From Ulvibacter sp. MAR_2010_11 (GTDB lineage Bacteria > Bacteroidota > Bacteroidia > Flavobacteriales > Flavobacteriaceae), in assembly GCF_002813135.1 (NCBI RefSeq), contig NZ_PHTY01000001.1:553501-617500 (forward strand): a stretch of DNA of 64,000 nucleotides, in the 5' to 3' direction. The notes beneath the pieces were generated by a model. That model made no database searches. It was not told the origin of the DNA and saw only the letters and a program-made list of their open reading frames with translations. Made by a program: the position numbers and the translations under genes. Below, piece after piece: positions 37,839-46,228 of this stretch (its first letter is position 1; every line of letters begins with the position of its first letter).

Positions 37839-38375
37839 ATGATTTCATTCGGAAACATAAACCCTTATATTTTTTTCCTGAGTATACTTTTACAATCATG
37901 GCTATGTGTTAATAGTAGTGGGAATGGAACCGAAGTATACAATGCAAGTTTTAAAACGGATACCCTCACCGGCAAAGTAGTCTCCATCACCGATGGCGAT
38001 ACTTTTAAGCTCTTGACTCAAGATTCTATACTACACCGAGTGCGGTTGGCGAACATCGATTGCCCCGAGAAAAAGCAGCCTTTTTCTAAAAGCGCCAAAC
38101 AATTTGTATCGGATGCGATCTTTGGCAAAGAAGTGACCATTACAGTGCTAAGTAAAGACCGAAATAAACGCTTAATTGCCAATGTGAAATATGGGAAGGG
38201 ATTGATCCTAAATGAAGAATTATTAAAACACGGTTATGCCTGGCATTTCGTAAAATACTCGGACGATCCTAGCTTACAGCAATTGGAAGATGCAGCACGA
38301 GCCGCCAAGCTAGGTTTATGGCAGGACCCCAACCCTATTCCTCCGTGGGAATGGCGGGCCGACAGAAAGAAATAA
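37839..38375 (+). CDS. Secreted thermonuclease (SNase) family protein
   Basis: 178 residues with an N-terminal signal segment. The staphylococcal-nuclease fold is clear: GKVVSITDGDTFKLL, HRVRLANIDCPEKKQPFSKSAKQFV, GKEVTI, and LNEELLKHGYAWHF. The catalytic Arg (VRLANID) and the calcium-binding Asp (DGDT) are present; NKRLIANVKYG replaces the usual DRYGR segment. It would cut extracellular DNA or RNA. Ten bases separate it from the VWA-like gene, so it may be read from the same promoter. Confidence 0.88.
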   Translation: MISFGNINPYIFFLSILLQSWLCVNSSGNGTEVYNASFKTDTLTGKVVSITDGDTFKLLTQDSILHRVRLANIDCPEKKQPFSKSAKQFVSDAIFGKEVTITVLSKDRNKRLIANVKYGKGLILNEELLKHGYAWHFVKYSDDPSLQQLEDAARAAKLGLWQDPNPIPPWEWRADRKK

Positions 38376-38408
38376 ATTGTATATTTAATTTACTAAATAA
38401 CCAATATC

Positions 38409-38639
38409 ATGAGACTCCCCGGTAAAGCTTTAGTAGGCAGCCTTTTAATAATAGGCATGTTGAGCAGCTCGTTTCATACCGTAGTGACAGATGTCTATAT
38501 CTGTAAAGGCAACTATAGCAAAAAGTACCATTATAAAAAGGATTGCAGAGGCTTGTCCAACTGCTCCACTGACATTTATACGGTTTCGCTGAGTGAGGCA
38601 AAGAATATAGGAAGAACATTGTGTGGGTGGGAGGATTGA
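38409..38639 (+). CDS. Small secreted cysteine-containing protein
   Basis: 76 residues; signal segment followed by a compact region with four Cys in the pattern YICKGNYSKKYHYKKDCRGLSNC ... GRTLCGWED (each part short). A similar sequence is often found next to SNase genes in Bacteroidota. It probably binds a metal or is disulfide-bonded. Function unknown. Confidence 0.7.
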   Translation: MRLPGKALVGSLLIIGMLSSSFHTVVTDVYICKGNYSKKYHYKKDCRGLSNCSTDIYTVSLSEAKNIGRTLCGWED

Positions 38640-38664
38640 TTTCATAACGGAAAATTAAAATATC

Positions 38665-39111
38665 ATGAGGAATGTAATTGTAATACTGTCAGTTTTTATC
38701 TTTTTAAATGCTTGTAAAGAAAAGGAAAATGCTAATACAAAAGAACCTGAATTAAAAGAGTTAATCACTGAACTTGAAGGGCTATTTGACGGGGTTATCT
38801 ATAATGCTGATATCGATAATTTCGGCAACTTTAAATTTGACACCGGGGCCGCTAGGACTGGCCGAGTATCTGGTAAATTATCAGAGGTATTTATCTCATT
38901 AGAAATTCTCCCTGAACGCCCCGGGTGTTCTGATATCTGCCCTGAAATGGCAATTATTCATTTTAAATGTGAAAAAAATGAAAAGTGTGTTACAGACCCT
39001 GCCGATCCACAACTTTATGGTTACCGCAACGAAGGCGTAATATCATTTGACAATATAGAAAATGGACAAAAGGTTTACAGGCTTTTGAATGAAATTAAAA
39101 GTAAGTATTAA
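38665..39111 (+). CDS. Lipoprotein of unknown function
   Basis: 148 residues with a lipoprotein signal (FIFLNAC, Cys17, then KEKEN). The mature part is acidic and has a Cys-rich centre (PGCSDICPEM ... FKCEKNEKCVTDP). No family recognised. It is the last gene before the AT-rich island. Confidence 0.68.
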   Translation: MRNVIVILSVFIFLNACKEKENANTKEPELKELITELEGLFDGVIYNADIDNFGNFKFDTGAARTGRVSGKLSEVFISLEILPERPGCSDICPEMAIIHFKCEKNEKCVTDPADPQLYGYRNEGVISFDNIENGQKVYRLLNEIKSKY

Positions 39112-39276
39112 AATTAATGCGAACATTACTATAACCAAGAACTAGAACTCCTAACATTATAAAAAACAAACAATTTGCATATATTTACTCCTCTCCCTAA
39201 TTAATTCAATATAACACTAGTTCCCCCTTGCCGCTGCATGGGAATATTTTATTTTTGAGTAACCAATTTAATTATC

Positions 39277-39319
39277 ATAGCATTTAAATAGGATAGCATT
39301 TAAAGAGGATAGCGATAAC
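39277..39319 (+). repeat. 16-bp direct repeats upstream of the DUF262 gene
   Basis: Two adjacent copies of ATAGCATTTAAANAGG (39277-39292 and 39293-39308) and a partial third (ATAGCGATAAC). They lie about 80 bases before the nuclease start and could be regulator-binding iterons. Confidence 0.5.
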
Positions 39320-39389
39320 AACTTGAAACTAAAAACGTGTTAAGTGCAACCTTAAAGAAACAACCAACATTGAAAAACATAAGAAATAA

Positions 39390-41591
39390 ATGAAAACAGA
39401 AAGTCACTCAATAAATGATGTTTTAGCTAAAAATGCAACTTCTTTTTTTATTCCACCCTTTCAAAGAGCTTATGCATGGGGAAGACCTGAAATTGAAAGA
39501 TATTTCAGTGATATTTCAAGAATAATAGAATCAGAATTAGACGATAAACAATACGATAAACTAGAGCACTTTTTTGGAACAGTTGTAATTAAAGAAGAAA
39601 AAGCAGGTTTTGCTAACAAATCAGTTGTAGTTGATGGTCAGCAACGATTAACAACAACACTCATATTTTTAATTGCATTACGTGATTCTGAAACAGACAC
39701 ATTAAAAAAAGACTTTATTAAACAAAACTATTTAACCAATAACGCCTCGTCTTTTCAAGATAAGATCAAACTTAAACAAGTAACAAAAGATTGGGATTCT
39801 TATAGGGCTTTAGTGAATAAATCAGAGCCAAGTCCAGGTGTAATTAGTATTGCTTACGACTTATTGAAAAAACTTATTAATGAAAAGAAAAGACTAAACC
39901 CTCAAGTAGAATTTGAGCAATATATTACGGCAATTCAAAGAATGAATGTTGCAGTAATATTCTTGGATGAAAGACCATTTAAAGGCGAAGACCCTCAAAT
40001 AATATTTGAAACACTCAATTCTTTGGGTAAGCCTCTTACACTATCTGACCTTGTGCGAAATTTTGTTTTGCTTAATATGGAAAGCGATAAGCAATCGGAT
40101 ATATACGAAAAAATTTGGCATCCAAAAATTGAGGAAATTCTTTATGAAAATACTTCAAAATTTTTTAGAGACTATTTACAGTACAAAACAGCGAGCTCAT
40201 TAAAGGTTGTTAGTGATAATAACACAAAAGAGTTGTATCAACAATTTAAAGATTTTGTTGAAACTGAATTTGATAGTCATAATGATTTTATAGATGATAT
40301 TGTTCGCATTGTTAAATGTTATAAATGGATAATTACAGAAATTGTAATTGAATCAATTTCATCAAATAATTCGAATGATAGAATAATTAAGGAGTTACTT
40401 AGAAATATCTTCCACGATATAAAAGCAGAAGCATTTAAACCATTTGTTTTAGGTCTATTGGAATATCATCAATATACTGTGAACGATAGGAGGCTGAGTG
40501 ATGAAACTCTAATATCCACTTTACGAACAATAAGAACATATCTAATTAGAAGAAGAATTTTAGGACTAACACAAGGAGAGAACAAAAATATAGTAACTCT
40601 GAGTAAAAAAATCGAATCTTTATCAAATGGAACTGTTTCAATGCTTGAGTTATTGACTAATATGTTTTACAGACTTAGGTTACCTAATGATAACGAGATG
40701 AAAAACACTTTAGCTTCAATGAATTATTATGAAGGTTTAAAACAATACTCAAAATTAATATTAGGAAAGATAGAAGAACACAATACAAAAGTAGCCGTAG
40801 ATTTTCGTGATAAAAAAATAACAATTGAACATATTATGCCTCAAACATTAGAGAATAGTTGGAAAGTAGAATTAGGTGAACATTTTAACGAAATTCATAA
40901 AACTTACTTACATAATATTGGAAATTTAATACTTACTGAATTTAACAGTGAAATTGGTAACAAATCTTTTGAAGAAAAGAAACGAAAATTAGCAACTTCT
41001 TCTCTAAATTTTAGATTAGATATAATTAGTAGAAATACTTGGAATGAAGATAGCATAAAACAACATCAGACAAATATGATAAGCTGGTTCTTATCGACAT
41101 TTCCATTGCCAGAAGAATATAAGGACAAAGCTAATTGGAACACCCAAAAAATTGAAAAAACTTCTTTTTCCCCTTTGGATACGGACGCTGGCGAAATGGC
41201 TGAAGGAAACAAGCCTGTGGAGCTTCTTATCAATGAAGATGTCATTAAAGTTAAAACTTGGCAAGATGTTTTTATTAAATTTCTAAAATATTTAAGGGAT
41301 AATCCAGGTTTTGATTTCGAATTTATACTTGATAATCAAACAGAATTATTTAGAAGAGATGAAACAATTATAAAATGGTCTTCTTTAAAAGAACTAATTG
41401 ATGCTAAGGTGGATTTATCAAGTCGTTTTAAAACATTTAACGGAAAAGTATGGGATAAAGAAAAAGAACTAAATGATGACTTATTTTTTATACACATAAA
41501 TATATCAGCATCAGCTTGTATGACAAGAATTGGAAATGTTATGCAAAAATTTAATATGCCAGAAAACTCTGTTGAAATAAAATTGAAATAA
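39390..41591 (+). CDS. GmrSD-type nuclease (DUF262 + DUF1524 HNH)
   Basis: 733 residues. The DUF262 (ParB/Srx-like NTPase) domain is shown by PPFQR at 22-26 and VDGQQRL at 81-87 plus FETLNSLGKPLTLSDLVRNF (206-225). The DUF1524 HNH nuclease domain is shown by EHIMPQ (480-485) and HNIGNL (508-513). A C-terminal region of about 130 residues follows that I do not recognise. Such single-chain GmrS-GmrD fusions are type IV restriction enzymes that cut phage DNA with modified bases, using NTP. Strongly AT-rich, flanked by an attC-like structure on the 3' side, suggesting acquisition. Confidence 0.92.
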   Translation: MKTESHSINDVLAKNATSFFIPPFQRAYAWGRPEIERYFSDISRIIESELDDKQYDKLEHFFGTVVIKEEKAGFANKSVVVDGQQRLTTTLIFLIALRDSETDTLKKDFIKQNYLTNNASSFQDKIKLKQVTKDWDSYRALVNKSEPSPGVISIAYDLLKKLINEKKRLNPQVEFEQYITAIQRMNVAVIFLDERPFKGEDPQIIFETLNSLGKPLTLSDLVRNFVLLNMESDKQSDIYEKIWHPKIEEILYENTSKFFRDYLQYKTASSLKVVSDNNTKELYQQFKDFVETEFDSHNDFIDDIVRIVKCYKWIITEIVIESISSNNSNDRIIKELLRNIFHDIKAEAFKPFVLGLLEYHQYTVNDRRLSDETLISTLRTIRTYLIRRRILGLTQGENKNIVTLSKKIESLSNGTVSMLELLTNMFYRLRLPNDNEMKNTLASMNYYEGLKQYSKLILGKIEEHNTKVAVDFRDKKITIEHIMPQTLENSWKVELGEHFNEIHKTYLHNIGNLILTEFNSEIGNKSFEEKKRKLATSSLNFRLDIISRNTWNEDSIKQHQTNMISWFLSTFPLPEEYKDKANWNTQKIEKTSFSPLDTDAGEMAEGNKPVELLINEDVIKVKTWQDVFIKFLKYLRDNPGFDFEFILDNQTELFRRDETIIKWSSLKELIDAKVDLSSRFKTFNGKVWDKEKELNDDLFFIHINISASACMTRIGNVMQKFNMPENSVEIKLK

Positions 41592-41617
41592 CGAATGAAT
41601 AAGGCAGCACCTAACAC

Positions 41618-41810
41618 TGGCTAACTATTCAGCGGTTAGATGGTCAATAATTTATAAATTACTACATTTAAAAAACTAAAGAGGTTCCGACTAATACGCA
41701 TACCTACTTTTGTTCGTCCTTCCGAATAGCACGCAGCACCGTGTGCTGTTTCTGAAGCACACTCACAAAAGTAGCAGTCCCGCCGAAATGTTAGACTAAA
41801 CCGTTGGCAA
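41618..41810 (+). repeat. attC-like imperfect inverted repeat after the DUF262 gene
   Basis: Outer arms CTAACTATTCAGCGG (41621-41635) and CCGCCGAAATGTTAG (41780-41794) pair with three mismatches and end in GTTAGAC, which fits the integron R' core GTTRRRY. Inside, a perfect 10-bp pair (41704-41713 / 41765-41774) and an inner CTTCCGAATAGCAC / GTGCTGTTTCTGAAG pair form a long hairpin. It begins soon after one stop codon and ends shortly before the next ATG (41824), like a gene-cassette boundary. No integrase is visible in the window and the element is longer than most attC sites. Confidence 0.4.
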
Positions 41811-41823
41811 TAATTTTAGAAAA

Positions 41824-42000
41824 ATGAAAAAAAAATTACTAATAGTTCTTTTATTAATTGCAAATTTCACTTTTTCTCAAACAAATGAGAAAACCTATGT
41901 CTTTAGTAATCAACATGGAAAAGGAACATGGGAATTAGTCAATAATATTATAATGAAATTCCCAGAATTGAATGCTAACTTAGAGAAAAATGAAATTTAA
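41824..42000 (+). CDS. Small secreted protein, 58 residues
   Basis: ATG at 41824 to TAA at 42000. A clear signal peptide (MKKKLLIVLLLIANFTFSQ) is followed by 39 residues (TNEKTYVFSNQHGKGTWEL...). It ends abruptly without a recognisable domain, so it may be a genuine small protein or the remnant of a longer one. It begins 14 bases after the attC-like structure. Confidence 0.5.
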   Translation: MKKKLLIVLLLIANFTFSQTNEKTYVFSNQHGKGTWELVNNIIMKFPELNANLEKNEI

Positions 42001-42151
42001 CATACATTAGAATAATTGACAACAATATTTAAATTAATACCTACTAAACTATATATATTCCAGTTGCTATTTATTATATCTATCCAGGCAACTTTATTTC
42101 TTTGTTAATAATGATATTTTACAACCACTTCAATATGATTAAGAAAACTAA

Positions 42152-42898
42152 ATGAAAATATCTTGGACTATTAATACAACCGATATTCATAAAATTAAAA
42201 AAGTTTTAAAGGAAAATAATAATGAATTTGTAAAAAGTAGAATAAAACTTAATGTCGAAAAAAAGAATGTGGAACTTAGTAAAGATGCTATTATCAAAAA
42301 TTTATTAATGTGCTTATTGACTTCTCAACAACGTTCGAGTCCAAATTCTTTAGTTGGAAAATTTTTACAATTGAAACCTTTTCCAATAACGAACAAAAAA
42401 ATTATTGAAACTGAAAACACAGAAATGTTTATTAAACAAATACTTCAGGACAACGGACTAACTAGATATATTAATAAAATCAGTATATACTTTTCCGACA
42501 ACATTGGAAAGATTGTAAAAGATGACTGGAAGTTAATTGATAAGTTAGAATATTTAAATGAAAATCCATCAAAATTAGGTGAAAGGCAAATGGCTGATTA
42601 TTTGAACGACCAATTTAAGGGATTTGGTCCAAAGCAATCTCGAAATTTTTTACAAGCACTCGGCCTGACCAAATATGAAATTCCAATTGACTCTAGAATA
42701 ATAAGCTGGCTCAATAAATTTGGATTTCCAGTAAGTCTAACAGCTGCGGCTCTGAGTGACAAATATTATTATCATTTTGTGTTAGACGGGATACATGAAT
42801 TATGTGAAAACGCCAAAATTTATCCCTGTGAATTGGACGCAGCAATTTTCTCAAGTTATGATATTGACCAATGGAAGTCGGAAAACAAAACAGTTTAA
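42152..42898 (+). CDS. OGG-type DNA glycosylase/lyase (HhH-GPD)
   Basis: 248 residues. The helix-hairpin-helix plus catalytic residues are visible: GFGPKQSRNFL with K161, and IPIDSRI with D180. The spacing of 19 residues between them equals that between the catalytic Lys and Asp of OGG1-type enzymes. The N-terminal LLTSQQRSS matches the LSQQ-type helix. Such enzymes excise oxidised or mismatched bases and nick the strand. Its position just upstream of a methyltransferase suggests repair of damage arising at modified bases, or a role in restriction; substrate is not deducible. Confidence 0.8.
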   Translation: MKISWTINTTDIHKIKKVLKENNNEFVKSRIKLNVEKKNVELSKDAIIKNLLMCLLTSQQRSSPNSLVGKFLQLKPFPITNKKIIETENTEMFIKQILQDNGLTRYINKISIYFSDNIGKIVKDDWKLIDKLEYLNENPSKLGERQMADYLNDQFKGFGPKQSRNFLQALGLTKYEIPIDSRIISWLNKFGFPVSLTAAALSDKYYYHFVLDGIHELCENAKIYPCELDAAIFSSYDIDQWKSENKTV

Positions 42899-43112
42899 AA
42901 ACCTTAGTTACTAAAAAAAGGTAAATGCCAGTTCGTATCATAATTATGATTTATACCAAAGAATATTCATAAATTTACACTTCTCCCTGATTTATTAATT
43001 TTAGCAGTTAACTTTCTTTGAATGGGTTTGTGTTTACATTATATTTGGCTTGGAGAAAAAAACTATTTATCAAGCATCAAAAATTTAGCTCTAAAAAGTA
43101 AATGTTTAAAAT

Positions 43113-44948
43113 ATGAGATATTACGGAGCAAAGACCAAACTTCTACCTTTTATTGAGAAGGCGGTAAAAGCAACTGGAGTTAATGGAGATTCTAATTTTG
43201 TAGATTTATTTGCTGGCACGACTGCTGTAGGACAACACTTTAAAAAATTAGGATATACTGTTTACTCAAATGATATGCTTGAGTTTTCATATGCTCTTTC
43301 AAAAACATATATTGAAACCAATCAACTACCCACTTTTAAAAAGCTTAAGAGCAAACTAAAGATTAAAGACAACAATCAACTTATTTTTGATTATTTGAAT
43401 TCGATTGATGAGCTTAAAGAGGGGTTTATTTTCAAAAACTATTCACCTAATGGAGAAAGAAAATATTTTACAGATGAAAACGCTCTTAAAATAGATACAT
43501 TCAGAGCAATTATACATGAATGGAAAGAAAACAAATTTATTAACGAATTAGAGTATTACTATTTAATTACGTCTTTATTACGCTCGGTTAATTTGGTAAG
43601 TAATGTTTCTGGAACCTATGGTGCATTTTTAAAAACTTGGGATAAACGAGCATTAAACCCTATAATATTAGAGCAAGTTCCAATTATAGAAAGTACTACT
43701 AAAAATAAAGCATTCAAAAGAGATGCGAACGATTTAATCAAAGAAATTAAGCCGGATCTATTATATCTAGACCCCCCATATAATTCACGTCAATACGCTT
43801 CTAATTACTTTATCCTTGAACTAATTGCAGAAGGTTGGTTTGAAAAAGAACCCAATATTTATGGAGTTACTGGGATGCGAGAATATGAACATCAAAAATC
43901 AGAATACTGCTCTAAAGTTAATGCATTAAGTGCTTTAGAAGATTTAGTATTAAACAGTTCAAAAGCTAAATATATATTTTTAAGTTACAATAATGAAGGT
44001 GTTATAGAACATCACAAAATCATAAAAGCTCTCGAAAGAGTTGGCGAGGTTGATACCTTAACAAAAAATCACAAGCGTTATAAAAGTATAAATCAAACAG
44101 TAAAAGATCCACAACTAACTTTTGAATATGTTTTTAAAGTTAAAACAAAGAAGACCATTAATAAAGTAAACAACTTATCCGGTAAAGAATGGCTGCAAAA
44201 TTCTTTTAGTATTTGGAGAGAATTAGGAAAATCCGAAGAAGAAAAAAAATTAAAACACCCTGCTATTTTTACAATTAAATTGGCATCTAAATTAATAGAT
44301 ACTTTCTGCAAACCAAATGGCGGATTAGTATTAGACCCATTTGCTGGCTCTGGCACAACTTTAATAGCTGGTTTATTAAAAGAAAAGAATGTAGTTGGTT
44401 TTGATTTGAGCCAAAAATTTAAAGACTTATTTATTAAAAGAGTGACTGAATCATATAATTTCGATAATTATGGTTTGAACTCAAAATATATCATAAATGA
44501 TTCCAGATTTTTATCAAATGATATTCATGAAAATTCTGTTGATTTATGTATTACTTCGCCACCTTATTGGGACATTTTAAATAGAAAGAGAACAGCTGAT
44601 AATAAGGAAAATATAAATTACTCAGAAGATTATGAAGATTTAGGAAACATCGAAGATTATAATGAATTCTTAAAGGCACTTAAAGAAGTTTCAAGTGAAG
44701 TGTTTAAAGTTCTAAAGCCAAAATCTTATTACATTTTGAATGTAATGGATTTAAGAAAAAAAAGCACATTTTATCCCTTACACATTGACACAATAACTAT
44801 CGCTAAAGAAGTTGGATTTAATTTAGAAGATTTAATTATTTGGGATAGACAACAAGAATATAACAATATGAGACCATTAGGTTATCCATATAAATTTATA
44901 GTAAATAAAGTTCATGAGTATTTAATCATTTTAAGAAAGCCAGAGTAA
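43113..44948 (+). CDS. Fused two-domain DNA methyltransferase
   Basis: 611 residues containing two complete amino-methyltransferase domains. Domain 1 (1-345) is of the D12 adenine type: DLFAGTTAVG (31-40) binds S-adenosylmethionine and DPPYN (220-224) is the catalytic motif. Domain 2 (355-611) has DPFAGSGTT (408-416) and TSPPYW (481-486), the catalytic form of N4-cytosine/N6-adenine enzymes, with motif I before motif IV. Two active domains in one chain are typical for protection of asymmetric sites, each domain modifying one strand. The stop overlaps the next start (TAATG), indicating coupling. Confidence 0.93.
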   Translation: MRYYGAKTKLLPFIEKAVKATGVNGDSNFVDLFAGTTAVGQHFKKLGYTVYSNDMLEFSYALSKTYIETNQLPTFKKLKSKLKIKDNNQLIFDYLNSIDELKEGFIFKNYSPNGERKYFTDENALKIDTFRAIIHEWKENKFINELEYYYLITSLLRSVNLVSNVSGTYGAFLKTWDKRALNPIILEQVPIIESTTKNKAFKRDANDLIKEIKPDLLYLDPPYNSRQYASNYFILELIAEGWFEKEPNIYGVTGMREYEHQKSEYCSKVNALSALEDLVLNSSKAKYIFLSYNNEGVIEHHKIIKALERVGEVDTLTKNHKRYKSINQTVKDPQLTFEYVFKVKTKKTINKVNNLSGKEWLQNSFSIWRELGKSEEEKKLKHPAIFTIKLASKLIDTFCKPNGGLVLDPFAGSGTTLIAGLLKEKNVVGFDLSQKFKDLFIKRVTESYNFDNYGLNSKYIINDSRFLSNDIHENSVDLCITSPPYWDILNRKRTADNKENINYSEDYEDLGNIEDYNEFLKALKEVSSEVFKVLKPKSYYILNVMDLRKKSTFYPLHIDTITIAKEVGFNLEDLIIWDRQQEYNNMRPLGYPYKFIVNKVHEYLIILRKPE

Positions 44949-45328
44949 TGACACCGCAAGAAATTCAACAAGCAGTAACTTATTTTAATTCAATAAGAAA
45001 TTCTAATCGAATTCTTATAGAAGCAGAAATGAGACACATAGATAAAAGCCGATTTGACACCAAATATACTTTATTAACAGGAGTAGCTGTACCAGTTATT
45101 TCTAACGCACCACCATATTACGTTTGGGCTCCTCATGCCGACCCAAATTCAAAATGGGGAATTGAACTTCGCATATATTTTGTATCTGACAATACTGCTC
45201 CTGTTGTATTGATGGGTAGGGCTAAAAATAATAGTAGACACGGTTATAAGCATTTTGATAAAAGAATTAATTATAACAAACTAATTTGGGATCTTTTTGC
45301 AAATGGTTTCACTTTAGGTCCAAATTAA
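44948..45328 (+). CDS. 126-residue protein of the restriction cluster, unknown
   Basis: Soluble, 126 residues, coupled to the methyltransferase by a one-base start/stop overlap and followed one base later by the LAGLIDADG-like gene. Patterns include SRFDTKYTLLTGVAVP, PPYYVWAPHADPNSKWGIELRIYFV and GRAKNNSRHGYKHFDKRINY. I do not recognise the fold; its tight position argues that it belongs to the restriction-modification function, perhaps as a small nuclease or specificity subunit. Confidence 0.65.
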   Translation: MTPQEIQQAVTYFNSIRNSNRILIEAEMRHIDKSRFDTKYTLLTGVAVPVISNAPPYYVWAPHADPNSKWGIELRIYFVSDNTAPVVLMGRAKNNSRHGYKHFDKRINYNKLIWDLFANGFTLGPN

Positions 45329-45329
45329 T

Positions 45330-46223
45330 ATGGAGAAAAATAAAATATCTAATTTTTTAACTCCAGATATTTCCTATTTACTTGGTTTAATTACAGGCAG
45401 AGGAGAAATTCAATACAATGTTGATATTAAAAGAATAGTTATTGATTTTGAGTATAAAACTCAAAAAGTTATCGCTGGAAGCCTATCATTAGACCAAAAA
45501 TTACATATTCAAACAAGTCTTGACAGTGTTGTTATAAGATTGCAGAATATGGGAATTAATGTTCAAAAAGATGTTTCTGACAAAAAAATATCACTTGCCC
45601 TCAAATGGGAAAAAGAGGACATATCTTGGCTCTTCATCAAATTTTTAATAAATGGAACAAGATTTAGTTATCACAATTTTCAAATCCCTGAACCAATCTT
45701 TGATACATCAGACACAAATAAAAAGGAGTTTTTAAGAGGTTTATCTGACGTAACGGCTTATGTAAGAGATTCTAATAAAGACCAAAGAGGAAAACATCGT
45801 GTTTATATTGAAATTTCAAATAAGAATTGGTATATCCCACCCCAACTTTGCCAATTATTTCAATCGTTAAATATTGCTGTCCAATATATTGGTTATGGGC
45901 ATCCAAATTTACGAAGCTCAAAATCCAAATCAACTACTACTTCTTGGGCAAAAGAACATCAAATGAAAATCTTCGCAGAAGATTTTGAAAAAGTAGGTTT
46001 CTATATTTCTCACAAAAATGAGGTTTTACAAGAATTGTCTGTTTACAACAAAAAAAACTTTACAAATAGCCAAAAACTTTGTGATGGAACATCACAAAGA
46101 AAAGCTTCTAAGAGAATTCACCCACACGAAACACACGAAAAATTACCCCAAGAACTACAAGGCAAGCATTTTAATGGATTTAAAGAAATCTGTAAATGTC
46201 TTTACTGCTATAAACAAAATTAG
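45330..46223 (+). CDS. LAGLIDADG-like protein without catalytic acids, with Cys/His tail
   Basis: 297 residues with two LAGLIDADG-like helices: YLLGLITGRGEI (16-27) and FLRGLSDVTAYV (134-145). At the positions where homing endonucleases carry the metal-binding acid these have Arg and Thr, so a monomeric two-repeat DNA-binding fold that has lost cleavage is likely, as in WhiA-type proteins. The C-terminus (about 263-295) contains several His and CKCLYC within LPQELQGKHFNGFKEICKCLYC (22 residues, here read as parts LPQELQGKHF and ICKCLYC), possibly a zinc site. The nuclease-like gene follows after 5 bases. Inferred role: sequence recognition for a split restriction enzyme. Confidence 0.65.
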   Translation: MEKNKISNFLTPDISYLLGLITGRGEIQYNVDIKRIVIDFEYKTQKVIAGSLSLDQKLHIQTSLDSVVIRLQNMGINVQKDVSDKKISLALKWEKEDISWLFIKFLINGTRFSYHNFQIPEPIFDTSDTNKKEFLRGLSDVTAYVRDSNKDQRGKHRVYIEISNKNWYIPPQLCQLFQSLNIAVQYIGYGHPNLRSSKSKSTTTSWAKEHQMKIFAEDFEKVGFYISHKNEVLQELSVYNKKNFTNSQKLCDGTSQRKASKRIHPHETHEKLPQELQGKHFNGFKEICKCLYCYKQN

Positions 46224-46228
46224 AGCAA

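Noticed and set aside
41618-41810. Confident call of a chromosomal integron
   Set aside because: Only one attC-like site and no integrase gene are visible; the element is also longer than usual, so it is reported only as attC-like.
45330-46223. Active LAGLIDADG homing endonuclease inserted as a selfish element
   Set aside because: Both expected catalytic acids are replaced (Arg and Thr), the gene is not inside an intron or intein, and it is tightly packed with methyltransferase and nuclease genes.
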